This document shows, piece after piece, positions 42,604-50,636 of a stretch of 64,000 nt of DNA. The translations under genes and the position numbers were made by a program. The stretch comes from Seribacter sp963934295 (GTDB taxonomy: Bacteria > Verrucomicrobiota > Verrucomicrobiia > Opitutales > Seribacteraceae), in assembly GCA_963934295.1 (NCBI GenBank), contig CAWVXY010000012.1, positions 14,210 through 78,209 of the forward strand, read 5' to 3'. A model generated the notes under the pieces. It did no database searches. It was given only the letters and a program-made list of their open reading frames with translations, and was not told where the DNA came from. Each line of letters begins with the position of its first letter. The stretch's first letter is position 1.

Positions 42604-44985
42604 TTAGAAACTTGGCTTATTTGCTGGAGTATCCTGATCGGATGAAGTGTTGTTTTGAGTCCCGTCTAAATTGGGCATTCCTAAAATACGACCGGATGGT
42701 GAGCGAAATTTAGGTGCGTAATCTCCATCTATTCTATCATCAATGGATTGAATATTCCTCTGGGTATTATCAGTACCTGCATTCATAATGGTAGGTTTGA
42801 GGAAAATAAGCAGTTCGGTTGGAGTATACTTGATTGTTTTAGGACGAAAAAACTTTTCACCTAAATAAGGAATATCGCTCAATAAATTATATTTTGATTC
42901 CGTAGAATCAACTTGAACCTCCTGTAACCCACCCAACACAATAATCTCTTCATTCCTAATGGTTACAAATGACTTAGCCTCCCTAATTTTTTTTGCGGGT
43001 AAAGATTGTCCTTGGTAAGTGTTACTTTGTGTTTCATCAAATTTTTCAGCCTTTACTTCAACTTCCATAAAAATAGAGCCTTTCGAAATTATGGTTCCAT
43101 TCTCATCAATTAAAGGTAGTCCAATCTTTGGTTTCTTTATTTCAAGCGAGGTTTTTGCGGTTATTTTCTCAGCATTTCCAGTGCTACTTGTGCCGTCAGT
43201 TGAAGTGTTTCCGTAATAAGTTGGAATAACAATATTTCTTTCGTCCTCGATCAATATATGAACCTCAGGGGCATTATGGGAAACCATAAGAGAGGGTGTC
43301 GAAAAAATCCTCACATCATTTCGTTCAGAAGATAGGGCAAATATTTGATCCCACCGAATTCCCGTTAATTCCCAGTCCTCCATCTGAAAAGGGATTGCAG
43401 AATTTAAACCAGGGATACCCATTATCCCCTGTAAACTGTTACTTTCTACGGGCACTTGCCTTGTTGCGGTTTCTCCTCCCGGTAAAGTAACGGACTCACT
43501 GGCCGTAGTGGCTTCTCCAAATAACCCTTCCCCTTTTTCACCCCTGGAATATTTAGACCACTCTAGACTACTAAACAGAGCATCGATTCCACGTTGGTTT
43601 TGCTCAGTTAAATCAACCATTACAAATATTGTGTCAATCCGAGCAAGCGGAAGCGGTTGATCCAAGGATTCAATCATTCTACCAATTTCTACGATATCAG
43701 CTTTGGTTCCATAAACTAAGATTGCATTGCTCCTCTCATCGGCAGAAATAGTGATAAAATCGCTAAATTCATGCGAACCATCCCCTCCATCGTTAGCATT
43801 TCCTGCAGCACTTGCCTGATTGGATGTTGGAGCAACTTTGCCACCTGGAGTGGGACTCGGAGGGGGAGCATTGGTTTTGGTTGCGGTTGGTCGTACATTC
43901 TTTCCACCTTGGACCTGCTGCTTAATCCTTTGTTGATTTTTAATAACTTCATCTAAAATGGACTGAATATCTTTCGACTCAGCATGCTGAAGTTTAAAAA
44001 GTTTACTCGTTGTTTTCATTTTTACCGGTGCATCGAGCGTTTCCAAAATAAATTTAATCGTATCTAAATTTTCTTTTCTCGTAACTACGATGAGCTTTCC
44101 TGTTCGCTCGTCTGATTCAACTTGAGTGGTTCCACCCAAAAATGACTTAAAACTTCCTTCAATCATTGACTTTAATTTACCTTCCAATTCACGTGCCCCT
44201 GCATGCAACGTATCATGAATGTAAAAATCTGTCCCAAGGTCTTCCTTGCGAATGGGACGATCAATCGAAAGTAATAATTTTTCCATCCTCTGCAGATTAA
44301 GGAGAGAATCCGTGGCCAAAATACTATTTGCTTTTTCAAAGACCAATAAAGTGCCCACATTCGGAGTAGAAAAAGGATTTAATTGTTCGCGCACCTCAAC
44401 TGCAGGAGCATATTCTAAATGAAACATCTTCACATAGATTCTTTGGCTTGGTTTAATTAAAGAAGCTGGTCCATCCAACCAAATGGGAACATGCACATTC
44501 ATTCCTGCAGCTGGAACCGCCTTATAAAATCGATCGTCGATCTTGGTTACCCCCACGCCATTCATCGCAAGCAAACTATCGAGAGCAAGCAAAGTCTCTC
44601 TTTTGGTAAGAACGCTAAAACTGTCAAAATTAACTTTTATTTGAGGTAGATTTTGAGGACGTAAAATATATTTCCCCGTAAGTAACTGAATCATTTCCAA
44701 AATCATATTTGTATCCTGATCCCGTAGACGAAGTCTCTCCAAAGGTTCATCTAACCCATCGACCATGGAGAGTTCTACCGGATCTGATAATGCACCCATG
44801 CCAAAGCTCAAGTCATCAAAGTCCGTGCCCACCTCTGGGATAATTTGCTCACCTGCAGGAGGACTAGGTAGACCAGGCACTTCGCCAGCTGGAACTTGGC
44901 TAAACAAATGGACATGAAATCCAATAAAAAATAAAGCCGCAAGCAGACTTATATTGAAATTTCGAAAATATGGAATGGGTCTCAT
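42604..44985 (-). CDS. gspD: Type II secretion secretin GspD
   Basis: 793 residues from the ATG at 44985; a TTG at 45000 is the alternative. A signal peptide is followed by N-terminal periplasmic N0-N3-type domains (e.g. LKMFHLEYAPAVEVREQL, written here as MFHLEYAPAVEV), a Pro/Asn-rich insert (~380-410), and the C-terminal secretin domain: PSLMVSHNAPEVHILIEDER, VTIRNEEIIVLGGLQEVQ and the conserved SDIPYLGEKFFRP with LLIFLKPTIM at the end. It forms the outer-membrane gate. The gene follows gspM after 3 bases from its stop. Confidence 0.93.
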   Translation of the reverse strand: MRPIPYFRNFNISLLAALFFIGFHVHLFSQVPAGEVPGLPSPPAGEQIIPEVGTDFDDLSFGMGALSDPVELSMVDGLDEPLERLRLRDQDTNMILEMIQLLTGKYILRPQNLPQIKVNFDSFSVLTKRETLLALDSLLAMNGVGVTKIDDRFYKAVPAAGMNVHVPIWLDGPASLIKPSQRIYVKMFHLEYAPAVEVREQLNPFSTPNVGTLLVFEKANSILATDSLLNLQRMEKLLLSIDRPIRKEDLGTDFYIHDTLHAGARELEGKLKSMIEGSFKSFLGGTTQVESDERTGKLIVVTRKENLDTIKFILETLDAPVKMKTTSKLFKLQHAESKDIQSILDEVIKNQQRIKQQVQGGKNVRPTATKTNAPPPSPTPGGKVAPTSNQASAAGNANDGGDGSHEFSDFITISADERSNAILVYGTKADIVEIGRMIESLDQPLPLARIDTIFVMVDLTEQNQRGIDALFSSLEWSKYSRGEKGEGLFGEATTASESVTLPGGETATRQVPVESNSLQGIMGIPGLNSAIPFQMEDWELTGIRWDQIFALSSERNDVRIFSTPSLMVSHNAPEVHILIEDERNIVIPTYYGNTSTDGTSSTGNAEKITAKTSLEIKKPKIGLPLIDENGTIISKGSIFMEVEVKAEKFDETQSNTYQGQSLPAKKIREAKSFVTIRNEEIIVLGGLQEVQVDSTESKYNLLSDIPYLGEKFFRPKTIKYTPTELLIFLKPTIMNAGTDNTQRNIQSIDDRIDGDYAPKFRSPSGRILGMPNLDGTQNNTSSDQDTPANKPSF

Positions 44986-45003
44986 AATAAATGGATTCAA
45001 GTT

Positions 45004-45552
45004 TTATTGATTCACGAACTCAACCGAACTGACCTCAAAAGTTGCGTCATAAGTTGTCGGATCATAAGGGCGTGATTTAGGAGGGTAATTTGGTTCAATC
45101 TTTACCTCACTTAAGAACATGTAGGGGCTTTCCTGACGAATTAAATCGGCAAATTCATTCACATTTTCATAAGTAGCCCGGTCAAATTTTATTCTTACCT
45201 TATGCTGCGAATACCTTTCCCTCTCATCAGTTTCCAATTCCCGGTAGTCCCTTTGAGGAAAAACTTTATCTGCTAAGGAGGATGCCCGGTTACTCAAGTT
45301 CTTTTTATCGTAACTCTTGTTAGCCTGCTCTAATTTCTGAGCCTCCAAGGCTCGATCGATCGTAGGTTTTAAACTAATGATTGTTTCGTGACCCATGATC
45401 TGCTGCACCGTTAAATCCCATTCCTGATAAATGGAAACGCCGGCTTGAAAAAACTTGAAGAAAGAAACCAATACAACTACCCACAACGAAATGAGCAATA
45501 ATATCTGCTCACGATCGTTTAATTTAAAAAAGAGTTTCTTAAATGCACTCAT
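45004..45552 (-). CDS. GspM/PilO-like secretion protein
   Basis: 182 residues. A short cytoplasmic N-terminus (KLFFKLNDREQILLLI) precedes one membrane helix (~17-38), then a helical/coiled segment and a small alpha/beta domain near the C-terminus (HKVRIKFDRATYENVNEFADL). This is the standard layout of GspM/PilO, which pairs with GspL/PilN to form the inner-membrane assembly platform. Sequence identity to known GspM is weak; the position between gspL and gspD and the topology support the call. It overlaps gspL by four bases. Confidence 0.72.
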   Translation of the reverse strand: MSAFKKLFFKLNDREQILLLISLWVVVLVSFFKFFQAGVSIYQEWDLTVQQIMGHETIISLKPTIDRALEAQKLEQANKSYDKKNLSNRASSLADKVFPQRDYRELETDERERYSQHKVRIKFDRATYENVNEFADLIRQESPYMFLSEVKIEPNYPPKSRPYDPTTYDATFEVSSVEFVNQ

Positions 45553-46811
45553 CCTTTTTTATAAACTCCGTTTGTTTGGATAAGTTTTGGTAAAAACGCC
45601 GATTTGGATGAATCTTCCTCAATTAATTCAAACTCTATGTCAAATGTTGTCTTTCCGCCACCACTTTTAATTTCGCGTTTTTCCTCCCCTGACCGCCCTA
45701 TTCTAATATTACCCACCTTATTTTTTTCCAAGCTCTCAATAAAAGTATTAATGGCTTCAATCGTCTTTCCCTCCCCTTCCAATCTAACTTCATTTCTACT
45801 TTCAAAATGAGCCATAGAAAACCAAAGATTCGGATTATCTCCGGAACCGCCACGATGAACTGCAACTCGGATTAAAGCTCCAAAAGGATCTATGCCGCCA
45901 AGTTTATTCTGCCGGAGCTTTTCCAGTAACTTCTGAGACTCTATGACTAAGGGCACTTCCTCTGCCATTCTCTGACTCAAAACTTTACGATCTTCTAGCT
46001 TCACTCCCATGATCTTGATCCCCGCAAAAGCCAAAAGCATAGCCGCCATCCCAACACTCCAAACCAAGATCCCCTTCCAACGGGCCCGTGCTTGATTCCG
46101 TCTTTTTTGCTCAAACTCCTTAAACTCACGCTGGCGCAAATCACTGGACCATAATTCATCGGCAGCGAGAAGGACTTCCTGATCTAATGACAACCCCGAG
46201 TCCTTTCCATCCAACCACTCATGCTCAAACCTAAAAAATCCATCTTTGGTTCTCTCCACATCCCGGGCAACTAAGATATCTTTGGCAATTTGATAATTTT
46301 CCAAATCAAAAAGGGACAGAAGTTTACCCCTGGCATCTTCAACCGATTCGTCTCCCTCATCTTCATCCAAGGGAATGGAAAACAGTAAATCCGGAACAGA
46401 TGAATCTTCCGGAAAAGATGCCGCCGTCAAGGTATCTTCAAAAAGCAAAAATGCAATGGTAGGTTCCGGATACTCCATCCCCAGCAATGAGATGAATGAT
46501 GGAAATACCCGACGAAAGATTTCAAGGTTCTGCCAACCCATCTGGCGAAGTTTCGCCAAGGGTGTGGCAAAAATAAACATTCTTCGCAATTCTTCATCTG
46601 TTTGATACCCCCATGCTAATTGATCAATAGGATAGGGAGAAAGCCCCCCTTCATTCAAAACAAACTCAGCAAAGTCTTGATATTTATTAGCTTTTAGAGA
46701 AAGCGGGAGTGAAATTGAATCACAAAAAAAGTGCTCACCAGGAATTCTAAGGGTGATTTCTCTAAGTTCTCCAATAGGCAACTCAGGTGATTTTTCAGGG
46801 GTATCCGCCAT
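45549..46811 (-). CDS. GspL-like secretion protein
   Basis: 420 residues. A soluble N-terminal part of ~245 residues, probably a degenerate actin-like cytoplasmic domain, precedes a single membrane helix (~250-268, GILVWSVGMAAMLLAFAGI) and a C-terminal periplasmic domain with a ferredoxin-like region (EGEGKTIEAINTFIESLEKN). This is the GspL arrangement, which binds GspE in the cytoplasm and GspM outside. The family signature is weak in the N-terminal half. It lies between gspK (36-base gap) and gspM (4-base overlap). Confidence 0.72.
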   Translation of the reverse strand: MADTPEKSPELPIGELREITLRIPGEHFFCDSISLPLSLKANKYQDFAEFVLNEGGLSPYPIDQLAWGYQTDEELRRMFIFATPLAKLRQMGWQNLEIFRRVFPSFISLLGMEYPEPTIAFLLFEDTLTAASFPEDSSVPDLLFSIPLDEDEGDESVEDARGKLLSLFDLENYQIAKDILVARDVERTKDGFFRFEHEWLDGKDSGLSLDQEVLLAADELWSSDLRQREFKEFEQKRRNQARARWKGILVWSVGMAAMLLAFAGIKIMGVKLEDRKVLSQRMAEEVPLVIESQKLLEKLRQNKLGGIDPFGALIRVAVHRGGSGDNPNLWFSMAHFESRNEVRLEGEGKTIEAINTFIESLEKNKVGNIRIGRSGEEKREIKSGGGKTTFDIEFELIEEDSSKSAFLPKLIQTNGVYKKG

Positions 46812-46847
46812 AAAAATGGTTGTTCAAAACTAGCGCTAAAAACATCT

Positions 46848-47921
46848 TCAGTCGACCAAATTCTCGTTTTCTCGGATTGATAGAATTCTAAATGGATATC
46901 GTATCTTTGTATTTTGCTGACTTCTTGGTTTTTGAACTTTTCCCTTTCCGGATTTGGGAGGAGCCTGCATTGCGTTACCACTTCCAAGAATTGCGTGTAA
47001 TTGAAAATTTGCCTTTCCTTTGCTCACCTTCACGAGAACGCGAAAAACAGTAGCAGAAGTACTCGTGCTAATGGATCGATTATTTCTCATTTGAGCAAGC
47101 TTGGGATCATTCATATTTTTAAAAAATGGATCCCCTGAAGACCCTGATGGACCGGTAAGAATTTCATCGTAAAGACTGTCATCATCACCACATAAAAATT
47201 TAACTAAGTAAGAGGAAGCCGTATTAATGTTAACCGGGCCGTTATGAAAAAATGAAAAACTATCACGAAAATTCTTCATGTGAATGGTTTCGCTACCTGA
47301 TTCTGAATAAAATAAACCTGATTCTTCGGGCTCATCAGAATCATATGCAAACCCCTTTACCATTCGAAATTCTTCAAAACTCTCTATCTTTTTACCGGGT
47401 GTAAAATATGGAAATTCTAAATCTTCATAAAAATCATCTTCTGCTCCCTCGTCTCTTTCCTCATCATCGGCATCCTGCCAATCCATTAAGGAATCATAAA
47501 AGGGCTGTCCATCGTCTTCATTAACCAAAGAATCTTCTTCTGCCCGCATAATTGAGAATAGAGAAACCAAATCTTTTTCCGAGATGGCAGATATGGGAAC
47601 TTTCCCCGATTCATCAATCAAAGAGATAGACCACTGTACTCGAGAATCTAGAGGAGTAATTTCCGCATAACTCAAAGGATCCCCCCACCCTTGCGAAGGT
47701 GCGTAAAGCGTCCTCTCAATCATCATAAATTCATTCAAGGCACCAACGGCGACATCCAATGCGGAATATGCATGCATTCTCAAATCATCCCGCCTGTGAA
47801 ATTGACTTACGTGGCGTAGTTCCTGAACGGTCTCCTGCATCAAACGCATACATAAAACAGAAAGCAATACAATCAATGCTAGAATAAACACTAATATTGA
47901 ACCTTTATTTTTACCTACCAT
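46848..47921 (-). CDS. gspK: Type II secretion minor pseudopilin GspK
   Basis: 357 residues. The N-terminal prepilin-like sequence is GKNKG followed by SILVFILALIVLL; as usual for GspK, the Glu at mature position 5 is missing (Val/Phe in that region). The large globular domain contains ISLIDESGKVPISAI and SGKVPIS-type motifs, an Asp/Glu-rich loop (47430-47530) that may bind calcium, and NINTAS near the end (VNINTASSYLVKFLCG). GspK caps the pseudopilus tip together with GspI and GspJ. The start overlaps the gspJ stop by 3 bases. Confidence 0.88.
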   Translation of the reverse strand: MVGKNKGSILVFILALIVLLSVLCMRLMQETVQELRHVSQFHRRDDLRMHAYSALDVAVGALNEFMMIERTLYAPSQGWGDPLSYAEITPLDSRVQWSISLIDESGKVPISAISEKDLVSLFSIMRAEEDSLVNEDDGQPFYDSLMDWQDADDEERDEGAEDDFYEDLEFPYFTPGKKIESFEEFRMVKGFAYDSDEPEESGLFYSESGSETIHMKNFRDSFSFFHNGPVNINTASSYLVKFLCGDDDSLYDEILTGPSGSSGDPFFKNMNDPKLAQMRNNRSISTSTSATVFRVLVKVSKGKANFQLHAILGSGNAMQAPPKSGKGKVQKPRSQQNTKIRYPFRILSIRENENLVD

Positions 47922-48634
47922 TAATAGGGCTCCTCCTCTATTCCACTAGGTGCAATCCTCTTGATAGGAATAGTAATTGTACGCTCAAGGTTTTCCTCAT
48001 CCCATTTAAAAACAAGTTTTACAAAAGCGGGAATTCGATATTTCCCCGATTGAATATTTTCCTCCAAATCGTCCAAAATCTCCCATTCTTTGATATCATC
48101 AGGGCTGGCATCTTCCTCTCCATAATAACAGTAAAAAACCTGACTACAGAATGGACTGATCAGGGTTTTAAAAAGATCATCTTCATCCTCAGGTTCAAGC
48201 CTGCCTTCATCATTCTTCTCCAATTCCTGAAGTTCGGAAAACCATAAAAAACTTAATCCATCGCCCTCATCGAATTGAAAATAACAATGCACACGACCGG
48301 CAGGTCCACCTGGCCAAACCAAAAGAGGCGGTGCTTCTCTCATATAAAAATGAATCAAGGGATCTTCCGAGTCAGAATACCCCACCGGTCTTTGCAGATC
48401 TATAGCCTGGTCCCCTGAACGATTTAAAACAGGCAATGTTGCCTCCTCTAAAACAGCGGTCAAAAAATGAGCAACACCGTTGACATGGGCATCAAAAGCA
48501 TCTCGGGTGGCAGGCCTTTCAGCCCAGGCACGGGAAATAGTAATCAAAAGGGATGTTGCCGCGGTCAAAACTAACCCGCCGATAGCCAAAGCAAGAAGAA
48601 CCTCGATCATGGAAAAACCCTTTATTTTTCTCAC
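47921..48634 (-). CDS. gspJ: Type II secretion minor pseudopilin GspJ
   Basis: 237 residues. The prepilin peptidase site is IKG followed by FSMIEVLLALAI (Gly6/Phe7, Glu at mature position 5). The rest is a beta-rich globular domain with an Asp/Glu-rich stretch (EPEDEDDLFKTL) and CYFQFDEGDGLSFLW. The length fits GspJ. It sits between gspI and gspK with overlapping ends (ATGA-type with gspI), so translation is coupled. The minor pseudopilin order H-I-J-K is conserved here. Confidence 0.85.
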   Translation of the reverse strand: MRKIKGFSMIEVLLALAIGGLVLTAATSLLITISRAWAERPATRDAFDAHVNGVAHFLTAVLEEATLPVLNRSGDQAIDLQRPVGYSDSEDPLIHFYMREAPPLLVWPGGPAGRVHCYFQFDEGDGLSFLWFSELQELEKNDEGRLEPEDEDDLFKTLISPFCSQVFYCYYGEEDASPDDIKEWEILDDLEENIQSGKYRIPAFVKLVFKWDEENLERTITIPIKRIAPSGIEEEPY

Positions 48635-49125
48635 TGCCGCCTCCTTTCTTCCTGAATTTCCCTAATTTTATCTCTTTTGTCTTCCAACAAACGGGTTCTC
48701 TCACTTGAAAAATCCCCATTTTTACCCCAAGTGGGTCGAAAAAGATACATTTTAGAAATGCGTTCCCCACCCTCAATACCGAGTTCATCATTACCTTCAT
48801 ATTCAAGAATAAGCGTAACATGATAAACATCTAAAATATCAGACATCTCGACTTCAGTCTCCCACCTCACCTCCCCCATAGACAAGGATTGTATATCTCC
48901 CCCGTCTTTTATTTTTTCATAATCCGATTCCTTAAAAATCTCGCCGCGCACCCATAGTAAATCCTGCTCCATTTCCCTCGTATCCTTCATTACACGGATT
49001 GTACGAGCAGCAATAAATGCACCATCAACCAGGTAAACGGCAGATAAGCCAAACAAAGCCAATGCGATTAAAACTTCAATCAACATAAACCCGCGACCTC
49101 GAGTTATTTGTGCGTGCAATCTCAT
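48631..49125 (-). CDS. gspI: Type II secretion minor pseudopilin GspI
   Basis: 164 residues. A 12-residue basic leader ends in TRGRG, followed by FMLIEVLIALALFGLSAVYLV, with cleavage after Gly12 and Glu17 at mature position 5. The remaining ~130 residues are a mixed beta domain with VYHVTLILEYEGND. The C-terminus is rich in Arg/Lys. Its start overlaps the gspH stop by one base (TAATG), and its end overlaps gspJ. Confidence 0.85.
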   Translation of the reverse strand: MRLHAQITRGRGFMLIEVLIALALFGLSAVYLVDGAFIAARTIRVMKDTREMEQDLLWVRGEIFKESDYEKIKDGGDIQSLSMGEVRWETEVEMSDILDVYHVTLILEYEGNDELGIEGGERISKMYLFRPTWGKNGDFSSERTRLLEDKRDKIREIQEERRRQ

Positions 49126-49691
49126 TATTCCTTGCCCTTTAAAACATAACCAGAAAAAGGATCGAAATCCATGACCTGTTTCTCATCTCTAAAATTGATT
49201 ACAACCGAGAACGGTACGCTGCATCCGGAATGAAAAAAGACTCGATTTAGTGCCAGATCCCGTTCATCGTATTTAGAATTCCCTCCATCCTCTCCGGCCA
49301 ACGGACCGATGGCAAAAAAAGTAACTTTGGGCAAAAGGGAGTCATCTTTTTTTAAATCCTCATCTAATTTTTTATAAACTCGGTGCTCGGATAATATTGA
49401 ACCAAATGAATCGGCGACCTGAAAGGTTGCATTCTCTTCAAAATAACTAAGATACGCAGCTCGCTTGCTTTCGCTCGCATGGTAAACGGCGTCCAATACT
49501 GCTTTTTTTAGAACCCTGTCCGGCGGTTCAAAATTACTCCCTTTGATAAATGCTCCCGCATTTCCCGCCACAATCCCCACCAATATCGCAACCAAGGCGA
49601 GAACAAGCAACACTTCAATAAGGCTGAAGGCACGCTTTCGGTACGCCTCATGTACCTTCTTCAAATTACTTCCCGGTATCCCAATTTCCAA
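49125..49691 (-). CDS. gspH: Type II secretion minor pseudopilin GspH
   Basis: 188 residues. The prepilin motif is KRA followed by FSLIEVLLVLALVAILV, with Ala rather than Gly before the cleavage site and Glu at mature position 5. The globular part contains AVLDAVYHASESKRAAYLSYF and VINFRDEKQVMDFDPFSG, the GspH-type fold. The start is not certain: TTG at 49691 overlaps gspG by 26 bases, while TTG at 49664, just after the gspG stop, gives a more usual leader of about 11 residues. No ATG is available. Confidence 0.82.
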   Translation of the reverse strand: MEIGIPGSNLKKVHEAYRKRAFSLIEVLLVLALVAILVGIVAGNAGAFIKGSNFEPPDRVLKKAVLDAVYHASESKRAAYLSYFEENATFQVADSFGSILSEHRVYKKLDEDLKKDDSLLPKVTFFAIGPLAGEDGGNSKYDERDLALNRVFFHSGCSVPFSVVINFRDEKQVMDFDPFSGYVLKGKE

Positions 49692-50085
49692 TTACGGTGC
49701 CATCCGGAGCGGTGGTCGAAATATCAAAACTCCCTGGATTATTAGTTCCTGGATATTGATAAATATAATCTTTCCCCCAGGGATCCTGTAGGTCGGAAGA
49801 GCGTTTAACAAAAGGTGGAGTCCCTGCAGGTGGAGTTTTCAAATCATTTAAGCTCTTGGGATATTCTCCAACCAAAGCAAAATAACTAGTCACATACGCT
49901 TCTCCTGTACTATTAACCCAAGTCTGGGCCGCTTTTACTTTCCCGCCTCCAAAAATCTCTCCCAGGTTTGACATGGCCAACCCGGCAACAATGCCAATTA
50001 AAGCCAAGACAATTAAGATTTCAACCAAGGTGAAACCCTTTTGCTTACGAATAGAATGAGAAAGGTTTTGTGATGAAATTTTCAT
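49666..50085 (-). CDS. gspG: Type II secretion major pseudopilin GspG
   Basis: 139 residues, the usual size. The prepilin site is KQKG followed by FTLVEILIVLALIGIVAGL (Gly17/Phe18, Glu22 at mature position 5). The globular domain shows TGEAYVTSYFALVGEYPKSL and the calcium-loop / C-terminal region DPWGKDYIYQYPG, a GspG hallmark. It is the first gene of the secretion operon, so its promoter should lie in 50086-50202, shared divergently with nuoA. The prepilin peptidase needed to process it is not encoded in this window. Confidence 0.93.
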   Translation of the reverse strand: MKISSQNLSHSIRKQKGFTLVEILIVLALIGIVAGLAMSNLGEIFGGGKVKAAQTWVNSTGEAYVTSYFALVGEYPKSLNDLKTPPAGTPPFVKRSSDLQDPWGKDYIYQYPGTNNPGSFDISTTAPDGTVIGNWDTGK

Positions 50086-50202
50086 GTTTTGAATCTAATT
50101 GATGGAAAGCTCATTTGGCAAGCCTCTTGAAATAAATCTCAAAAGGCTTTCTTGAGTCGGAATATACTTGCCTCCAAGCCAATTCCATACAATGCAATAG
50201 TT

Positions 50203-50577
50203 ATGACACTTTTAGACTATTTACCTGTTCTTATCCAAATTCTTTTGGCTATCGGAATGGGCTTTGGTATTCTTTTTGCCAGTCATCTTTTTGGACAAAG
50301 AGCAACTGCGGGGAAAATTAAGGATTCTCCTTATGAATGTGGGTTAGCATCTGACTCGAAAGGGGAAACACGATATTCCGTCAAATTTTACATCACCGCG
50401 ATGCTATTCATTTTATTTGATATTGATGTGGTCTTCCTCATCCCCTGGGTGCTCACGCATCGCGATTTAGTTGCAGCGGGAATTCCTATTTTAGGCCCCA
50501 TGCTCTTCTTTACATTTGTGCTCGTTGCAGGCTTGGTTTACGAATTGAAAAGTGGTGCTCTTGAGTGGGAGAAGTAA
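50203..50577 (+). CDS. nuoA: NADH-quinone oxidoreductase subunit A
   Basis: 124 residues from the ATG at 50203. It has three membrane helices and the family signature SPYECGLAS, then RYSVKFYITAMLFILFDIDVVFLIPW. NuoA is a small membrane subunit of complex I. The frame is open upstream to 50152, but the added residues would not match. Unusually, nuoB and the other nuo genes do not follow: a terminator lies just after the stop, and the next gene is the EIIA-cyclase fusion. The remaining subunits must be elsewhere. Confidence 0.93.
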   Translation: MTLLDYLPVLIQILLAIGMGFGILFASHLFGQRATAGKIKDSPYECGLASDSKGETRYSVKFYITAMLFILFDIDVVFLIPWVLTHRDLVAAGIPILGPMLFFTFVLVAGLVYELKSGALEWEK

Positions 50578-50597
50578 ACAAATTTATCCAAATTCAA

Positions 50598-50625
50598 AAA
50601 CGGGTTATTTACCCGTTTATTTTCA
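50598..50625 (+). terminator. Intrinsic terminator after nuoA
   Basis: AAACGGGT (50598-50605) pairs with ACCCGTTT (50611-50618) around a TATTT loop and is followed by ATTTTC. The 8-bp stem and T-tract lie 20 bases after the nuoA stop and separate nuoA from the next gene. Confidence 0.75.
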
Positions 50626-50636
50626 CTCGCTAAGAG

